DNA of 27,739 nucleotides from JBAZOJ01 sp041648755 (GTDB lineage Bacteria; Planctomycetota; B143-G9), in contig JBAZOJ010000016.1 in the NCBI GenBank assembly GCA_041648755.1, positions 1 through 27,739 of the forward strand, given 5' to 3'. The position numbers were made by a program, and so were the translations under genes. Position 1 is the first letter of the stretch. Each line of letters opens with the position of its first letter. Shown one piece after another: positions 7,536 to 15,576 of the stretch. The notes beneath the pieces were generated by a model. It made no database searches, was not told where the DNA came from, and saw nothing but the letters and a program-made list of their open reading frames with translations.

Positions 7536-8900
7536 TTACTTCCGCTTCGTCAGTATCTGCCCGAATTCGCATCTGTCAAAGGTGTTCGCAAGAGAAACGT
7601 CCACCGATTGGGCGTCGGGGCCGATCTGAAGCAAGGAATAGCCGCTGCATGAGACAAAGCGGTTACCGGTGAATGAGAACCCACCCTCGCCGTCGAAGGC
7701 GCAGAAGGTCTCCGAACTGCCAGCCGAGCGGCATTCCTCGAACACGTTCCCGGTGAAGAAGGCTCGCGGCGATTGAAGAACTACGATGCTGACGCAGGAG
7801 ACATCGCGGAAGGAGTTGGCCGTGAACGTAACCTCGGCTGCCTTTATCAGCATACCACACAGCGGGCGGGAGCAGTCGGCCACTCGGTTGCCGACTATCT
7901 CGGCAATGTCTCCAACGCAGGAAAACACGAAATTACCCGATGTATTCACGAAACTGCAGTTCCTGAGGGATGCGTGACCGGTACCATTGCTCTCAGTCAG
8001 GAAGTATGGGAAGCTCGTGTTCCGTCTGAAGACGCAGTCGCTTACGGCGACATCCCTTGATACCAATGAGATGAGGGGGAGGTCGAAGTAGGCGGTCGTG
8101 CAGTTCTCCACGGTGCACCCCACCATTCCCACGCGCGTGACGCCCTTATCTGCGACGAGCAAGTACTTGGGATCCGTAGAGTAATGCCTGAGGCCGGAGG
8201 GCAAAGTCGTCTGAAAGGGCTTGCTGGGACACACACTGCAGTTCTCGAACATCACCTCGACAAGCTGGAGTTCGCCGCCCTTGATCGAGACAATATTACC
8301 GTCTGTGACCGTCCCGGTGATGCTGCAGCCGGTCATTGTCAGCCTCGAGTTCCTGCAATCGATCAGCGGAACATTGGCTTCCGAGGCGACAGACGTTAAA
8401 CAGACCTCCGCTCCATCGGAGGAGATCGCCGTGTTTCGGGCTTTGCGGGCGTCGAGCCTGCAGTTCTTCACATCCAGGCGGCCCTCTTTTCCCATCGCGA
8501 GCGCGGCGTCTTCCTTCGGCCGCTCCGAGGCAGGCCCCGCGATGACGATTTCACAATCGGTGAAGACGAGCGAGCCGGAAGAAGCGACCGTGTCCCTCAG
8601 CACGACGGAGGAGTTGGAGAAGTGAAGCACCGAACCCGGTTCACAGGCAATGGGCGCGGCCACGGTGACGTCGCAAGCCATGAACAGAATCGAGGCACCC
8701 GCCGGCAGCCTCAAAGGGTTGACGACCTTGACATGGCATTTCTCGAAAACGCACGAAGCACCGGGAGCGATGCTGACGTCGGCAAGGGTGCAGCTTTCCC
8801 CGGCGTAGTGAACGCCAAGGTCTCCCTGGATTGTGTCGTGCTGCCGGTAACAACCACAGCACAGCAGGAGGAAGGCCAGAATAGGAAGGAGTCTCCTCAT
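7536..8900 (-). CDS. Cys-rich beta-helix-like lipoprotein
   Basis: The 454-residue protein starts with a basic-hydrophobic signal and a lipobox-like LCCGC (residues 13-17, lipidated Cys most likely C17, although Cys at -3 is unusual). The rest is built from irregular repeats of about 20-25 residues with a beta-strand, a Cys and small residues (for example FEKCHVKV, FTDCEIVI, LRNCSFVN, FTGNVFEECR), the look of a right-handed parallel beta-helix. I count 24 Cys after the lipobox, many at equivalent turns, so a stacked Cys ladder is likely. No catalytic residues of pectate lyases or glycosidases are evident. The start at 8900 has GGAGG five bases upstream. It lies 148 bases after the ATPase-receiver gene with no clear terminator between, so it may be the tail of that operon. 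Binding of a surface ligand is a guess. Confidence 0.72.
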   Translation of the reverse strand: MRRLLPILAFLLLCCGCYRQHDTIQGDLGVHYAGESCTLADVSIAPGASCVFEKCHVKVVNPLRLPAGASILFMACDVTVAAPIACEPGSVLHFSNSSVVLRDTVASSGSLVFTDCEIVIAGPASERPKEDAALAMGKEGRLDVKNCRLDARKARNTAISSDGAEVCLTSVASEANVPLIDCRNSRLTMTGCSITGTVTDGNIVSIKGGELQLVEVMFENCSVCPSKPFQTTLPSGLRHYSTDPKYLLVADKGVTRVGMVGCTVENCTTAYFDLPLISLVSRDVAVSDCVFRRNTSFPYFLTESNGTGHASLRNCSFVNTSGNFVFSCVGDIAEIVGNRVADCSRPLCGMLIKAAEVTFTANSFRDVSCVSIVVLQSPRAFFTGNVFEECRSAGSSETFCAFDGEGGFSFTGNRFVSCSGYSLLQIGPDAQSVDVSLANTFDRCEFGQILTKRK

Positions 8901-9048
8901 GCCTGCCTCCGCTTGTCTTGGGTAGACCCGCCTGCATGGAGTTCACCAATTCGGCCATCGAACAAGCACCTGCTGTGCGACAAGCGTTCGAGTGCCAGTA
9001 CAGACTGCTTCGCTCTTCTGTTGGGCCGCATCGCGCCCCCGTTTTGTT

Positions 9049-11880
9049 CTACGGCTTCTTCTCAGGCCCTTCGGGCGGGGAAGCACCGGGAGGCGGCGAA
9101 CCGGATTCGCCAAGGTGCTCCAGATGGCTCTGCCGGTCAATCATCTTCTGACGGGTGCGAGCCTCTTCGGTGGAAGCATCCCACTCATTGCCCGATGTCT
9201 GCAAATCCTCATCGAGCGAGAAGTACCCGTAAGTCCTTCGCAGCAGGTTCCTCACGCGCGTGTAAAACTCCTCGAGGACAAATGGCTTGGCGAGGTAATC
9301 GTCCGTGCCCGCCACATAGCCTTTCAGCCTGCTCTTGTCGTCAGACAATGATGTCAGCATCATAATCGGTATGAAGGCTGTGCGGACATCCGCGCGCAGA
9401 CGGCGACAGACTTCCAGCCCATCCATCTTGGGCATGACTATATCCAGGATTATGAGGTGCGGCCGGTAGCGCTTGATCACCTCGAGGGCCTCCAAACCAT
9501 CATCGGCGGTAGCCACTTCGCAGCCTACGCCCTTAATGGCAATGGAAACCAGCTTCTGCATGGATTTCTGATCGTCAACCACCAGCACGCGCGGAACGCC
9601 TTCTATCGAAACCATGTCGCCGGGCCTGTTGGCCGACGCAACCGACTGTGGAATCGGGACGACCGTCGGCTCATCCTTCACCACGGGGACCAGCCTGATG
9701 GGCTCCTTAGCGGGGGCTTCCGCCTTGCGGGGCTCGCCGCCGGTCAGATCGGCTTCACAGTTCGGGCAGACTTTCCAATGTGGCTTGATTGATTCGCCGC
9801 ACCTGTGGCACCGGTCTGATTTCTTAAAGGCCTGAAGGCGCGAACCACAACTCGGGCAGGCACGCCATTGTGGCATAACCTGCTCTCCGCACGTTGTGCA
9901 TTTGAGGACTTCAGGCGTCGGCTCCGGGAAATCAGGAGGCTCTTCCGGCTCAGAAGGCACAGGAGCTTTCTTATCCCTCTTGCGGCCAAAGAAAGGCATA
10001 TCGGGCGGGATCACTTCGCCTTTGGAGACGTTGAACCGATCAGTGATTTCCTGCGGGGTGACCTCGTGTGATTCGGGGGCGTCCACGGTGGAAGACTCGG
10101 TAGGGCCTTCTTGCTGCTGGGCATCGGCTTCACGTTCCTCAAGAGATCTGTGGAGTTCGTCGAGGTTCGTAAGCCCGTACTCGATGAACCGGCGCCCGAC
10201 CTGGGTGATAGTCTCCATCCCGTTCTTTCGGGCGATTCTCTTGACTTCTTCCTCGGACTTGTTCGCGGCGATTGCTGCCCGAAGCTCGTCATCGAAGACC
10301 ATTATCTCGGCAACAGCCAGCCTGCCCTTATAGCCGGTGTAATTGCACCGCTCACAGCCCTTGCCCTTGAAAAAGAGAGTCCCACTCGGAAAGTTGTACC
10401 GTGAGACCAGATCCGCCGTGGTTGCCGTGGGTTCCTTGCAGTCAGGACAAACCCTGCGAACAAGCCGCTGCGAGGTAATAGCCAGAATGCTCCCTGCAGC
10501 ATCTTTCGGCGAAATCCCCAACGCGAGGAGGCGGGAAAGGGCCGCCCCGGTGCTGCCAGTCTGCATGGTCGAAAGCACCAGGTGCCCGGTCTGAGCTGCC
10601 TGGAATGCAACTTCCGCGGTCTCGCGGTCTGCGGTCTCTCCGACAAGGATGACTTTGGGATCCTGATGCAACACGGAGCGCAAGACCTTGGAAAAGCTCA
10701 TCCCAATCTGGTTGTTGATCTGGATCTGGTTGACGCCATCAAGCTCGCGCTCAATCGGATTCTCGATCGTGACTACGCTCACATCCGGGCTCACGAGCCG
10801 CTGGATGATTGCGTAAAGTGCGGTCGTCTTGCCAGCCCCGAGCGGCCCGGTTACAAGGATGATGCCCTGGGGCGACCGGATAATCGACTCGATCTTCTTC
10901 AGTTGGCCTTCGTCGAAGAAAATGCTCTCAAGGTCAACCGCAGCCTTCCCCTGATCAAGAATCCGAATGGTGACTTTCTCGCCAAGCATGGCGGGGAATG
11001 TGGAAACCCGCAGGTCAATCTCGCGATCTTTTTCGATCGTGATCCGCACCTTGCCATCTTGCGACGTCTTGCTTTGTGAAACGTCAAGACCTGCAATTAC
11101 CTTGATTCGAGACGTGACCGATGCCTGTACGGAGCGCGGGAGCTTGGTCAGATCCTGAAGAATTCCGTCGATCCTCTGGCGAACCAGTAACTGCCGTGGT
11201 TGAGGGTCAAGTTGTATCTCGGATGCCCCGCTGCGCACGGCGATGTTGATGATCTGGTTCACCGTGGCGATCACGCCTCTGTCCTCGGCTGCCTTCTTGA
11301 GCTCAAGCGATGCCAGATCTTCCGTTGATTCAGCGGAAGCGACAGAAGACGCGAGCCTGTCAAGTTCCTTGTCGAGATCCTTGGACGCCGGAGCGGTTGA
11401 GAGATCGCCAAGAGAAGCCAAGTTGTTCATAATTGCGTGGGCGGCATCGTCCACAGCGTAGTGGCTTTCTATGGCCTTCTCGATCTCGGATTGGGCAGCG
11501 ATGTACTTCTTGACCACCCGTTTTGTCTTGGCTTCAAGAAGCTGAATCTGGTCAACTCTCAGCGGATCGGCAAAGGCTACATGCAAGTACTGCCCTTCAA
11601 TCTGGAAGGGAAAGCAGTTGCATTCGACAGCCAGCGAGCGGGGAACGATCGACGTAATCTCTGTATCGAACTTCGTGCTGTTGAGATCGACGATGGGGAT
11701 CTGCGCCTGCTTCGACAGGGCCTCCACGATATCCTTCTCGGTGCAGATCTTCAGCTTGGCAAGCTGCTCTCCGAGCCTGAGCTTGGAGAACTTCATCTTC
11801 TCCAAGGCCAGATGCAGTTGAGGAAGGGATATGACCTTCTCCTCAACAAGCAGTTCACCGAGCCGTTTCTTCCGGATCAA
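9049..11880 (-). CDS. GspE/PilB-like ATPase with zinc ribbons and receiver
   Basis: The 943-residue protein has an N-terminal region with two RLGExL units (about 7-43) like the GspE/MshEN domain, then a type II secretion/type IV pilus ATPase core: Walker A GPLGAGKT (345-352), Walker B ending VILVGE (410-415) and a four-Cys zinc site (C478, C481, C509, C512). Two further zinc ribbons follow (C661/664/675/678 and C691/694/705/708), then a response-regulator receiver with the full acidic pocket (D769, D770, D813, T843, K865). Several positions conserved in the ATPase family are changed: the acidic-box EDP is ENP, GEIRD is GETAD and LHTN is MQTG. I chose the TTG at 11880, preceded by AGGAG and matching the family N-terminus; an ATG at 11946 would overlap the FHA gene by 47 bases. 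It is probably a regulated motor or scaffold; no pilin, secretin or PilC-like gene is nearby. Confidence 0.85.
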   Translation of the reverse strand: MIRKKRLGELLVEEKVISLPQLHLALEKMKFSKLRLGEQLAKLKICTEKDIVEALSKQAQIPIVDLNSTKFDTEITSIVPRSLAVECNCFPFQIEGQYLHVAFADPLRVDQIQLLEAKTKRVVKKYIAAQSEIEKAIESHYAVDDAAHAIMNNLASLGDLSTAPASKDLDKELDRLASSVASAESTEDLASLELKKAAEDRGVIATVNQIINIAVRSGASEIQLDPQPRQLLVRQRIDGILQDLTKLPRSVQASVTSRIKVIAGLDVSQSKTSQDGKVRITIEKDREIDLRVSTFPAMLGEKVTIRILDQGKAAVDLESIFFDEGQLKKIESIIRSPQGIILVTGPLGAGKTTALYAIIQRLVSPDVSVVTIENPIERELDGVNQIQINNQIGMSFSKVLRSVLHQDPKVILVGETADRETAEVAFQAAQTGHLVLSTMQTGSTGAALSRLLALGISPKDAAGSILAITSQRLVRRVCPDCKEPTATTADLVSRYNFPSGTLFFKGKGCERCNYTGYKGRLAVAEIMVFDDELRAAIAANKSEEEVKRIARKNGMETITQVGRRFIEYGLTNLDELHRSLEEREADAQQQEGPTESSTVDAPESHEVTPQEITDRFNVSKGEVIPPDMPFFGRKRDKKAPVPSEPEEPPDFPEPTPEVLKCTTCGEQVMPQWRACPSCGSRLQAFKKSDRCHRCGESIKPHWKVCPNCEADLTGGEPRKAEAPAKEPIRLVPVVKDEPTVVPIPQSVASANRPGDMVSIEGVPRVLVVDDQKSMQKLVSIAIKGVGCEVATADDGLEALEVIKRYRPHLIILDIVMPKMDGLEVCRRLRADVRTAFIPIMMLTSLSDDKSRLKGYVAGTDDYLAKPFVLEEFYTRVRNLLRRTYGYFSLDEDLQTSGNEWDASTEEARTRQKMIDRQSHLEHLGESGSPPPGASPPEGPEKKP

Positions 11881-11899
11881 GCTACGTGTACTCCTGTCG

Positions 11900-12472
11900 T
11901 CACACGACGAAGATATGCTTGCAGCGCGCACATCCGACTTTGGCACCCTTGGGGATATTGGTCACATCGATCACGGCGCTGCACTTGGGGCACTTTGTGG
12001 TTGATACATCCTGCGGGCCAAAGTCAAGCCGGGCTCGCGGCTTTGGGGTCTCGGCCTCAGGCTTCTTTGCGACCTCGCGCCTTGGCGGGGGGACTTCCGC
12101 GGGAGAGGCCCGCTTGACGCTTTTAGGATCAACGGGGACCAACTCCTCGTCTTTGTGAACCGTACCGGCAATGATCCCGCCTTCAGAGAAGAAAATCAGA
12201 TCCGTGTCGCCCACCGTGACCTTGTCGCCATCCTTCAGCGCAACGCGCCCCTTGACCAGCCTCTCGTTAAGATAGGTGCCGTTTGCACTCTTTAGGTCAG
12301 AGAGGAAGAAGGTGCCATCAAGAAAGTCAAGCCTTGCATGCTTGCGGGAGACCTTGATATCGCCCTTGAGGATGATGCCGCCTTCCTTGGCACGGCCGAT
12401 TGTAAGGACAGGGTTGGTGATGTTGAACTGCACCTCGGGAGCGCCCGTCTTGCGGATGATCAATTTAGCCAT
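11900..12472 (-). CDS. FHA domain protein with C-terminal zinc ribbon
   Basis: This 190-residue protein has an N-terminal forkhead-associated domain (about 1-97), the phosphothreonine-recognition fold, with the key residues G26-R27, S42-R43-x-H45 and N64-G65 intact. A Pro/Lys/Glu-rich linker (110-155) leads to a C-terminal zinc ribbon with C161-x2-C164 and C181-x2-C184, like the small zinc-ribbon (MJ0042-type) domain. The ATG at 12472 has AAGGAAGG five bases upstream and overlaps the end of the kinase gene by eight bases; a frame from 12535 lies inside the kinase and is rejected. It is likely the phosphothreonine reader for the adjacent kinase and may link it to the downstream ATPase-receiver, which also carries zinc ribbons. 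Confidence 0.9.
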   Translation of the reverse strand: MAKLIIRKTGAPEVQFNITNPVLTIGRAKEGGIILKGDIKVSRKHARLDFLDGTFFLSDLKSANGTYLNERLVKGRVALKDGDKVTVGDTDLIFFSEGGIIAGTVHKDEELVPVDPKSVKRASPAEVPPPRREVAKKPEAETPKPRARLDFGPQDVSTTKCPKCSAVIDVTNIPKGAKVGCARCKHIFVV

Positions 12473-13499
12473 TCTGGCCTTCCTTCGGGAAGAGGTTGTC
12501 CGTATAGCTTTCCTTCGTAGTCGGTCCGTTCGCATTGAAGAGATCTGAGAAGGGATTTTCCGGGTCGGACTCGGGGAACAGCTTCGACATGTACTTGCTT
12601 AACGACATGATTGTGGGGCCGTATCGGTCGTGGTACATGAAATATTCAAGGTCGAAGACCATCTCGGTGGCGCTCTGGTAGCGTTTTTCCCGGTCGCGCT
12701 GAAGCGCTTTCATCAGGATCTTCACAAGGTCGGAAGACAGATCCGGGCTGAATCGCCTCGGATCCGGGATCTCCGCTTCGCAGACGTTTTTCAGGACTAC
12801 GTGAACATCGGTGGACGTGTCGAAGATATTGACGCCGGTCAGGATTTCGTAGAGCACGATGCCAAGTGAGAAAAGGTCCGAGCGATGATCCGTCTGCTGA
12901 TAGCGAGCCTGCTCCGGGCTCATGTACTCGGCCTTGCCCATCAGCACTTCACCCTCTTCATCCTTCATGAAGTACTTGGCCTTGGCAATCCCGAAATCAG
13001 TGAGCTTTACCTCTCCCTCGGAGGTGATGATGATGTTCTTGGGGGTAACATCCCTGTGGACGATCCCCAGCAAATGCCCGGATCGGTCGCGCTTCCGGTG
13101 TGCGTATTCCAAGCCCCTGCAAACCCGCGACGCAACGAACACGGCAAGATCCTGCGGAACCTTCCAGCCAAGTTGCTTATGGCGCGAGTTGAACTCGTCA
13201 ACCGTCTTGCCCGACAGGAACTCCATAACCATGAAGTAGGAGCCGCCATAATCCACCAACTGGTAGATTTGCGCGATATTCTGGTGCACAAGGTCGGCGA
13301 CCAGCTTGGCCTCCCCGACGAACATCTCCTTGAACTCAGGGTCCTTGCAGATGTTCTCGAGGATCATCTTGATGGCGACTGTCTTGGCAAAGCCCTCAAC
13401 GCCTAACTGGCGGGCTTCATAGACAACGGCCATTCCGCCGCGGGCAATGCACCGGACAATCTCGTAAGCAGTCTCGGGGGTATTGATTTTTTTCTGCAT
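12465..13499 (-). CDS. Soluble Ser/Thr protein kinase (PknB-like)
   Basis: The 344-residue product is a complete eukaryotic-like kinase: glycine loop ARGGMAVVY (19-27), invariant K44, helix-C E63, HRDVTPKN catalytic loop (D150, N155), DFG (168-170) and SPE in place of APE (194-196). It has no membrane segment, PASTA repeat or other sensor domain, so it acts in the cytoplasm. The C-terminal tail (about 300-344) is Thr/Ser/Asp-rich, a possible autophosphorylation site for the FHA partner. The Shine-Dalgarno site before the ATG is weak, but a promoter lies just upstream. It is the first gene of a kinase-FHA-ATPase/receiver operon. Its substrate is unknown; the FHA protein and the ATPase are the likely partners. 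Confidence 0.93.
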   Translation of the reverse strand: MQKKINTPETAYEIVRCIARGGMAVVYEARQLGVEGFAKTVAIKMILENICKDPEFKEMFVGEAKLVADLVHQNIAQIYQLVDYGGSYFMVMEFLSGKTVDEFNSRHKQLGWKVPQDLAVFVASRVCRGLEYAHRKRDRSGHLLGIVHRDVTPKNIIITSEGEVKLTDFGIAKAKYFMKDEEGEVLMGKAEYMSPEQARYQQTDHRSDLFSLGIVLYEILTGVNIFDTSTDVHVVLKNVCEAEIPDPRRFSPDLSSDLVKILMKALQRDREKRYQSATEMVFDLEYFMYHDRYGPTIMSLSKYMSKLFPESDPENPFSDLFNANGPTTKESYTDNLFPKEGQNG

Positions 13500-13519
13500 G
13501 GTTTGTCAGTCGAGGGTTT

Positions 13520-13547
13520 ATCTTATGCGTGGGCAGGCAATAGTCAA
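13520..13547 (-). promoter_or_regulatory. Promoter of kinase-FHA-ATPase operon
   Basis: On the minus strand TTGACT (13547-13542) and TAAGAT (13525-13520) are separated by 16 bases, a good sigma70-like promoter. It overlaps the stop codon of the upstream zinc-ribbon gene, so the kinase operon can be transcribed on its own. The expected transcript start gives a leader of about 13-15 bases. Confidence 0.6.
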
Positions 13548-14128
13548 GGCAGCGGACCAGATTCCGGCGGTACCGGGTTGGCTGGAGAATTGCCAGCCAA
13601 AGGGCTGGAATGTTCGAGTGCGTTGAGTTTCTCCTGCAGGACGGAGATCTCATTGTTCTTGATCGTCACCAACTGCTCGATCCTGCGTTCCTGGTCCAGG
13701 TCGCCAAAGTACTTTTCCTTCTCCCTCCTGAGGAGAGCACGATCAGCCTTGAGTTTTCCGAGTGCGACAACTCCACTCGCATATTCCGGGAACGCGGCCT
13801 TGTCAACATAGGCTTTCTGCCCTGAAATCCCGCTGGGTACGACAACGAATCCGTTCTCCTCCTGAAGGAAGATCGAGGTACTCTTCAGGAAAATAGTGGT
13901 TGCGACGCCGACAATAACCGCGACCAGGATGAGAAAAGGAAGCAGGAGCGGCATCCTCCGTCGGGAGGACAGAATTATGGTTTCGCCGCACTTTGAGCAG
14001 CGCAAACCCTCGCCCAGTTCGCCGCCGCAAACAGGGCAATATCTGATGGAGGCGAGGTTCCCGCCAAGCACGGTGGAACCGTCGCCTTTTCTCTCTGACA
14101 CGCTGAGTTGACCGGAAGGAACAGCCAC
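13544..14128 (-). CDS. Zinc-ribbon, single-helix coiled-coil membrane protein
   Basis: This 194-residue protein begins with a cytoplasmic zinc ribbon (C31, C34, C44, C47), followed by a basic SSRRR stop signal, one membrane helix (about 59-81) and an extracytoplasmic part with a helical coiled coil (about 120-170) and a Pro-rich end. I do not recognise the family. The GTG at 14128 is the only start giving the intact zinc ribbon without using internal codons. It has no Shine-Dalgarno site and lies next to a minus-strand promoter, so it may be leaderless. It precedes the kinase gene by 44 bases and probably belongs with that cassette, perhaps as a membrane sensor or anchor; this is inference. 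Confidence 0.72.
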   Translation of the reverse strand: MAVPSGQLSVSERKGDGSTVLGGNLASIRYCPVCGGELGEGLRCSKCGETIILSSRRRMPLLLPFLILVAVIVGVATTIFLKSTSIFLQEENGFVVVPSGISGQKAYVDKAAFPEYASGVVALGKLKADRALLRREKEKYFGDLDQERRIEQLVTIKNNEISVLQEKLNALEHSSPLAGNSPANPVPPESGPLP

Positions 14129-14136
14129 TATAATAT
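14108..14136 (+). promoter_or_regulatory. Promoter of zinc-ribbon coiled-coil gene
   Basis: TTGACC at 14108-14113 is followed by overlapping -10 candidates TATAAT (14129-14134, spacing 15) and TAATAT (14131-14136, spacing 17). The -35 lies inside the start of the divergent gene. The ATG at 14163 would be about 20 bases downstream of the transcript start. Confidence 0.5.
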
Positions 14137-14162
14137 GGTCTCACACAAGTGCTATTTGTCAA
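14130..14162 (-). promoter_or_regulatory. Divergent promoter, zinc-ribbon membrane gene
   Basis: On the minus strand a perfect TTGACA lies at 14162-14157. The -10 is ambiguous: ACCATA (14139-14134, spacing 17), CATATT (14137-14132, spacing 19) or TATTAT (14135-14130, spacing 21). The first two place the transcript start on or within a few bases of the GTG at 14128, consistent with a leaderless message. Confidence 0.45.
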
Positions 14163-14900
14163 ATGAATAACGGGGCAGCGATGAAGGAAAGACTCCGCAA
14201 CCTTGTAAGTCTTCAGGAGATAGACTCTGAGATAATCGCCATCAAGCGCAAAGTTTCCCGACTTCCGGAGGAACTGAAGCGCAGAAACGAGGCACTCGAA
14301 GAGAAGCGTTCCCGTCTCCAAATACAGTTGCACAACCTGACAACCGTGCAACTCGACAACAAAGAGCTCGAGATCGAGATCTCCGGCCTGAACGCTTCGG
14401 TAACGAGGAATCAGGAGCGGCTCCTTGAGGTCAAAAACCAGCGCGAATACCAGGCTGTGAAAAACCAGTTGGCGAGCCTGAAGGCGGACCTCAAGCACAG
14501 CGAGGATGCTGCTCTCGAGATAATGGAGCAGATGGAGAAGGTTAAGGAGACCGCCGAAAAGCATCGCGAGGAAATTGCTGCCGAAGAAGCCTTGATCGCC
14601 GAAATGAAAGTGCGCTCAGAAGACGAAATCGCCAGCGTCAAGAATCGGATAGATGGACTGAAACGCGAGCGCGAACTCATCGTTCCGCTGATCGACCCTC
14701 AGGACTACGAATACTACAAGAAGCTCATGCGACCTCCGGATTACATCGCTCTCGCGCCGGTAAAGGCCACAGGCGGCCTCTGCTCGGCGTGCAACGTGCA
14801 GATCGAATTCCAGACGATGAACAGGCTGTACATTGGCAAGGAGATGATCCTCTGCTCCAACTGCACGAGAATTCTCTACTTGCCTGAAGCCATATCCTAA
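14163..14900 (+). CDS. Coiled-coil zinc-ribbon protein, COG1579-like
   Basis: The 245-residue protein is a long helical hairpin coiled coil (about 8-172) ending in a C4 zinc ribbon (C207, C210, C231, C234), the layout of the COG1579/CT398/FlgZ-like family. Members bind RNA or act as adaptors, for example with sigma54 or flagellar parts in some bacteria, but a general role is not settled. I give the ATG at 14163; an ATG at 14181 (MKERLRNL) fits the usual family N-terminus equally well and has a GGGG site. The gene is divergent from the zinc-ribbon membrane gene with a 34-base shared promoter region. It sits 64 bases before the outer-membrane barrel gene, which has its own promoter. Confidence 0.82.
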   Translation: MNNGAAMKERLRNLVSLQEIDSEIIAIKRKVSRLPEELKRRNEALEEKRSRLQIQLHNLTTVQLDNKELEIEISGLNASVTRNQERLLEVKNQREYQAVKNQLASLKADLKHSEDAALEIMEQMEKVKETAEKHREEIAAEEALIAEMKVRSEDEIASVKNRIDGLKRERELIVPLIDPQDYEYYKKLMRPPDYIALAPVKATGGLCSACNVQIEFQTMNRLYIGKEMILCSNCTRILYLPEAIS

Positions 14901-14910
14901 CGCCCGCTTC

Positions 14911-14939
14911 TTGACTTCTGCGTTTTTTGCTGATAGAAT
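14911..14939 (+). promoter_or_regulatory. Promoter of beta-barrel gene 1
   Basis: TTGACT at 14911-14916 and TAGAAT at 14934-14939 are spaced by 17 bases. The same two hexamers with the same 17-base spacing precede the paralogous gene, so the promoter was copied with the gene. An AAAGGAG ribosome-binding site follows at 14953-14959. Confidence 0.8.
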
Positions 14940-14964
14940 GTCGGCAGAAAGCAAAGGAGTTCAT

Positions 14965-15513
14965 ATGAAGTGTCTGGCCATCGCATTAGCTCTTGTGGCT
15001 GCCTTGTCATTCGGCATGGGCTCAGCCTGCGCGCAGAGTTTTGAAGTCGGCGCCAAGATCGGCATCTGGGCCCCGAAGGATTTGGACATCATCGCCGGTG
15101 CAGGCGGAGATAACGACAGCACTACCGTTCAATACGGCATCATTGGCCAATTTGACTTCAACGAGACATGGGCCGTAAGGCTCGACGTCGAGCTTGGAAA
15201 TTCCAAGGAAGTCAACTTCACGTCTTATGTCCTGTCTGCCGTGTACAACTTCCCAATCTCAGAGGAATCCACGTGGATGCCATATGTCCGCGTCGGCATT
15301 GGTGCTTTCAACGTCGATCCTCGTTGGGTGGGCGGCCCCGATTCGAAGTCCGTATTCGGATATGAAGCCACAGTCGGAATCGCCTATCTGTACCAAAACT
15401 GGAAGTTCTTCTTCGAGGCAGGCTACAGGGGCGCAAGCTTTGAGCCGGTGGCCGGAACCGAGTTCAAACTCGACGGCATCATCGCGTTCTTCGGCGTAAT
15501 GTACCGGTTCTAA
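14965..15513 (+). CDS. Outer-membrane beta-barrel protein, paralog 1
   Basis: The 182-residue precursor has a clear Sec signal peptide (about 1-24, SACA before QS). The remainder is alternating aromatic/polar beta strands that suit an eight-stranded OmpA/OmpW-type barrel. It ends in GVMYRF, the terminal aromatic that the BAM complex recognises. The start at 14965 is set by AAAGGAG and the signal peptide; a frame from 14911 would begin in the promoter. Its paralog lies 328 bases downstream. Compared with it, this copy has longer loops around residues 33-45 and 115-125. It may be a small porin, adhesin or structural barrel; no ligand can be inferred. Confidence 0.85.
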   Translation: MKCLAIALALVAALSFGMGSACAQSFEVGAKIGIWAPKDLDIIAGAGGDNDSTTVQYGIIGQFDFNETWAVRLDVELGNSKEVNFTSYVLSAVYNFPISEESTWMPYVRVGIGAFNVDPRWVGGPDSKSVFGYEATVGIAYLYQNWKFFFEAGYRGASFEPVAGTEFKLDGIIAFFGVMYRF

Positions 15514-15539
15514 TCTGTCACGCGGGTGGAGAACCATCG

Positions 15540-15576
15540 AACCATGGGACTTGGGCTTTGCCTGAGTCCCATGGTT
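15540..15576 (+). terminator. Strong hairpin after barrel gene 1
   Basis: AACCATGGGACT (15540-15551) is perfectly complementary to AGTCCCATGGTT (15565-15576) around a 13-base loop that can itself pair in part (GGC with GCC). It begins 26 bases after the stop codon. No T run follows, so it is either a weak terminator or a transcript-stabilising or protein-binding hairpin. Confidence 0.5.

Noticed and set aside
9049..11880. Calling the ATPase pilB or gspE
   Set aside because: No pilin, assembly platform or secretin neighbours, altered catalytic boxes and a receiver fusion make a specific symbol unsafe.
11881..11946. ATG start for the ATPase at 11946
   Set aside because: The extra 22 residues come from the zinc-ribbon end of the FHA gene in another frame; TTG at 11880 has AGGAG and fits the family N-terminus. 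It is not fully excluded.
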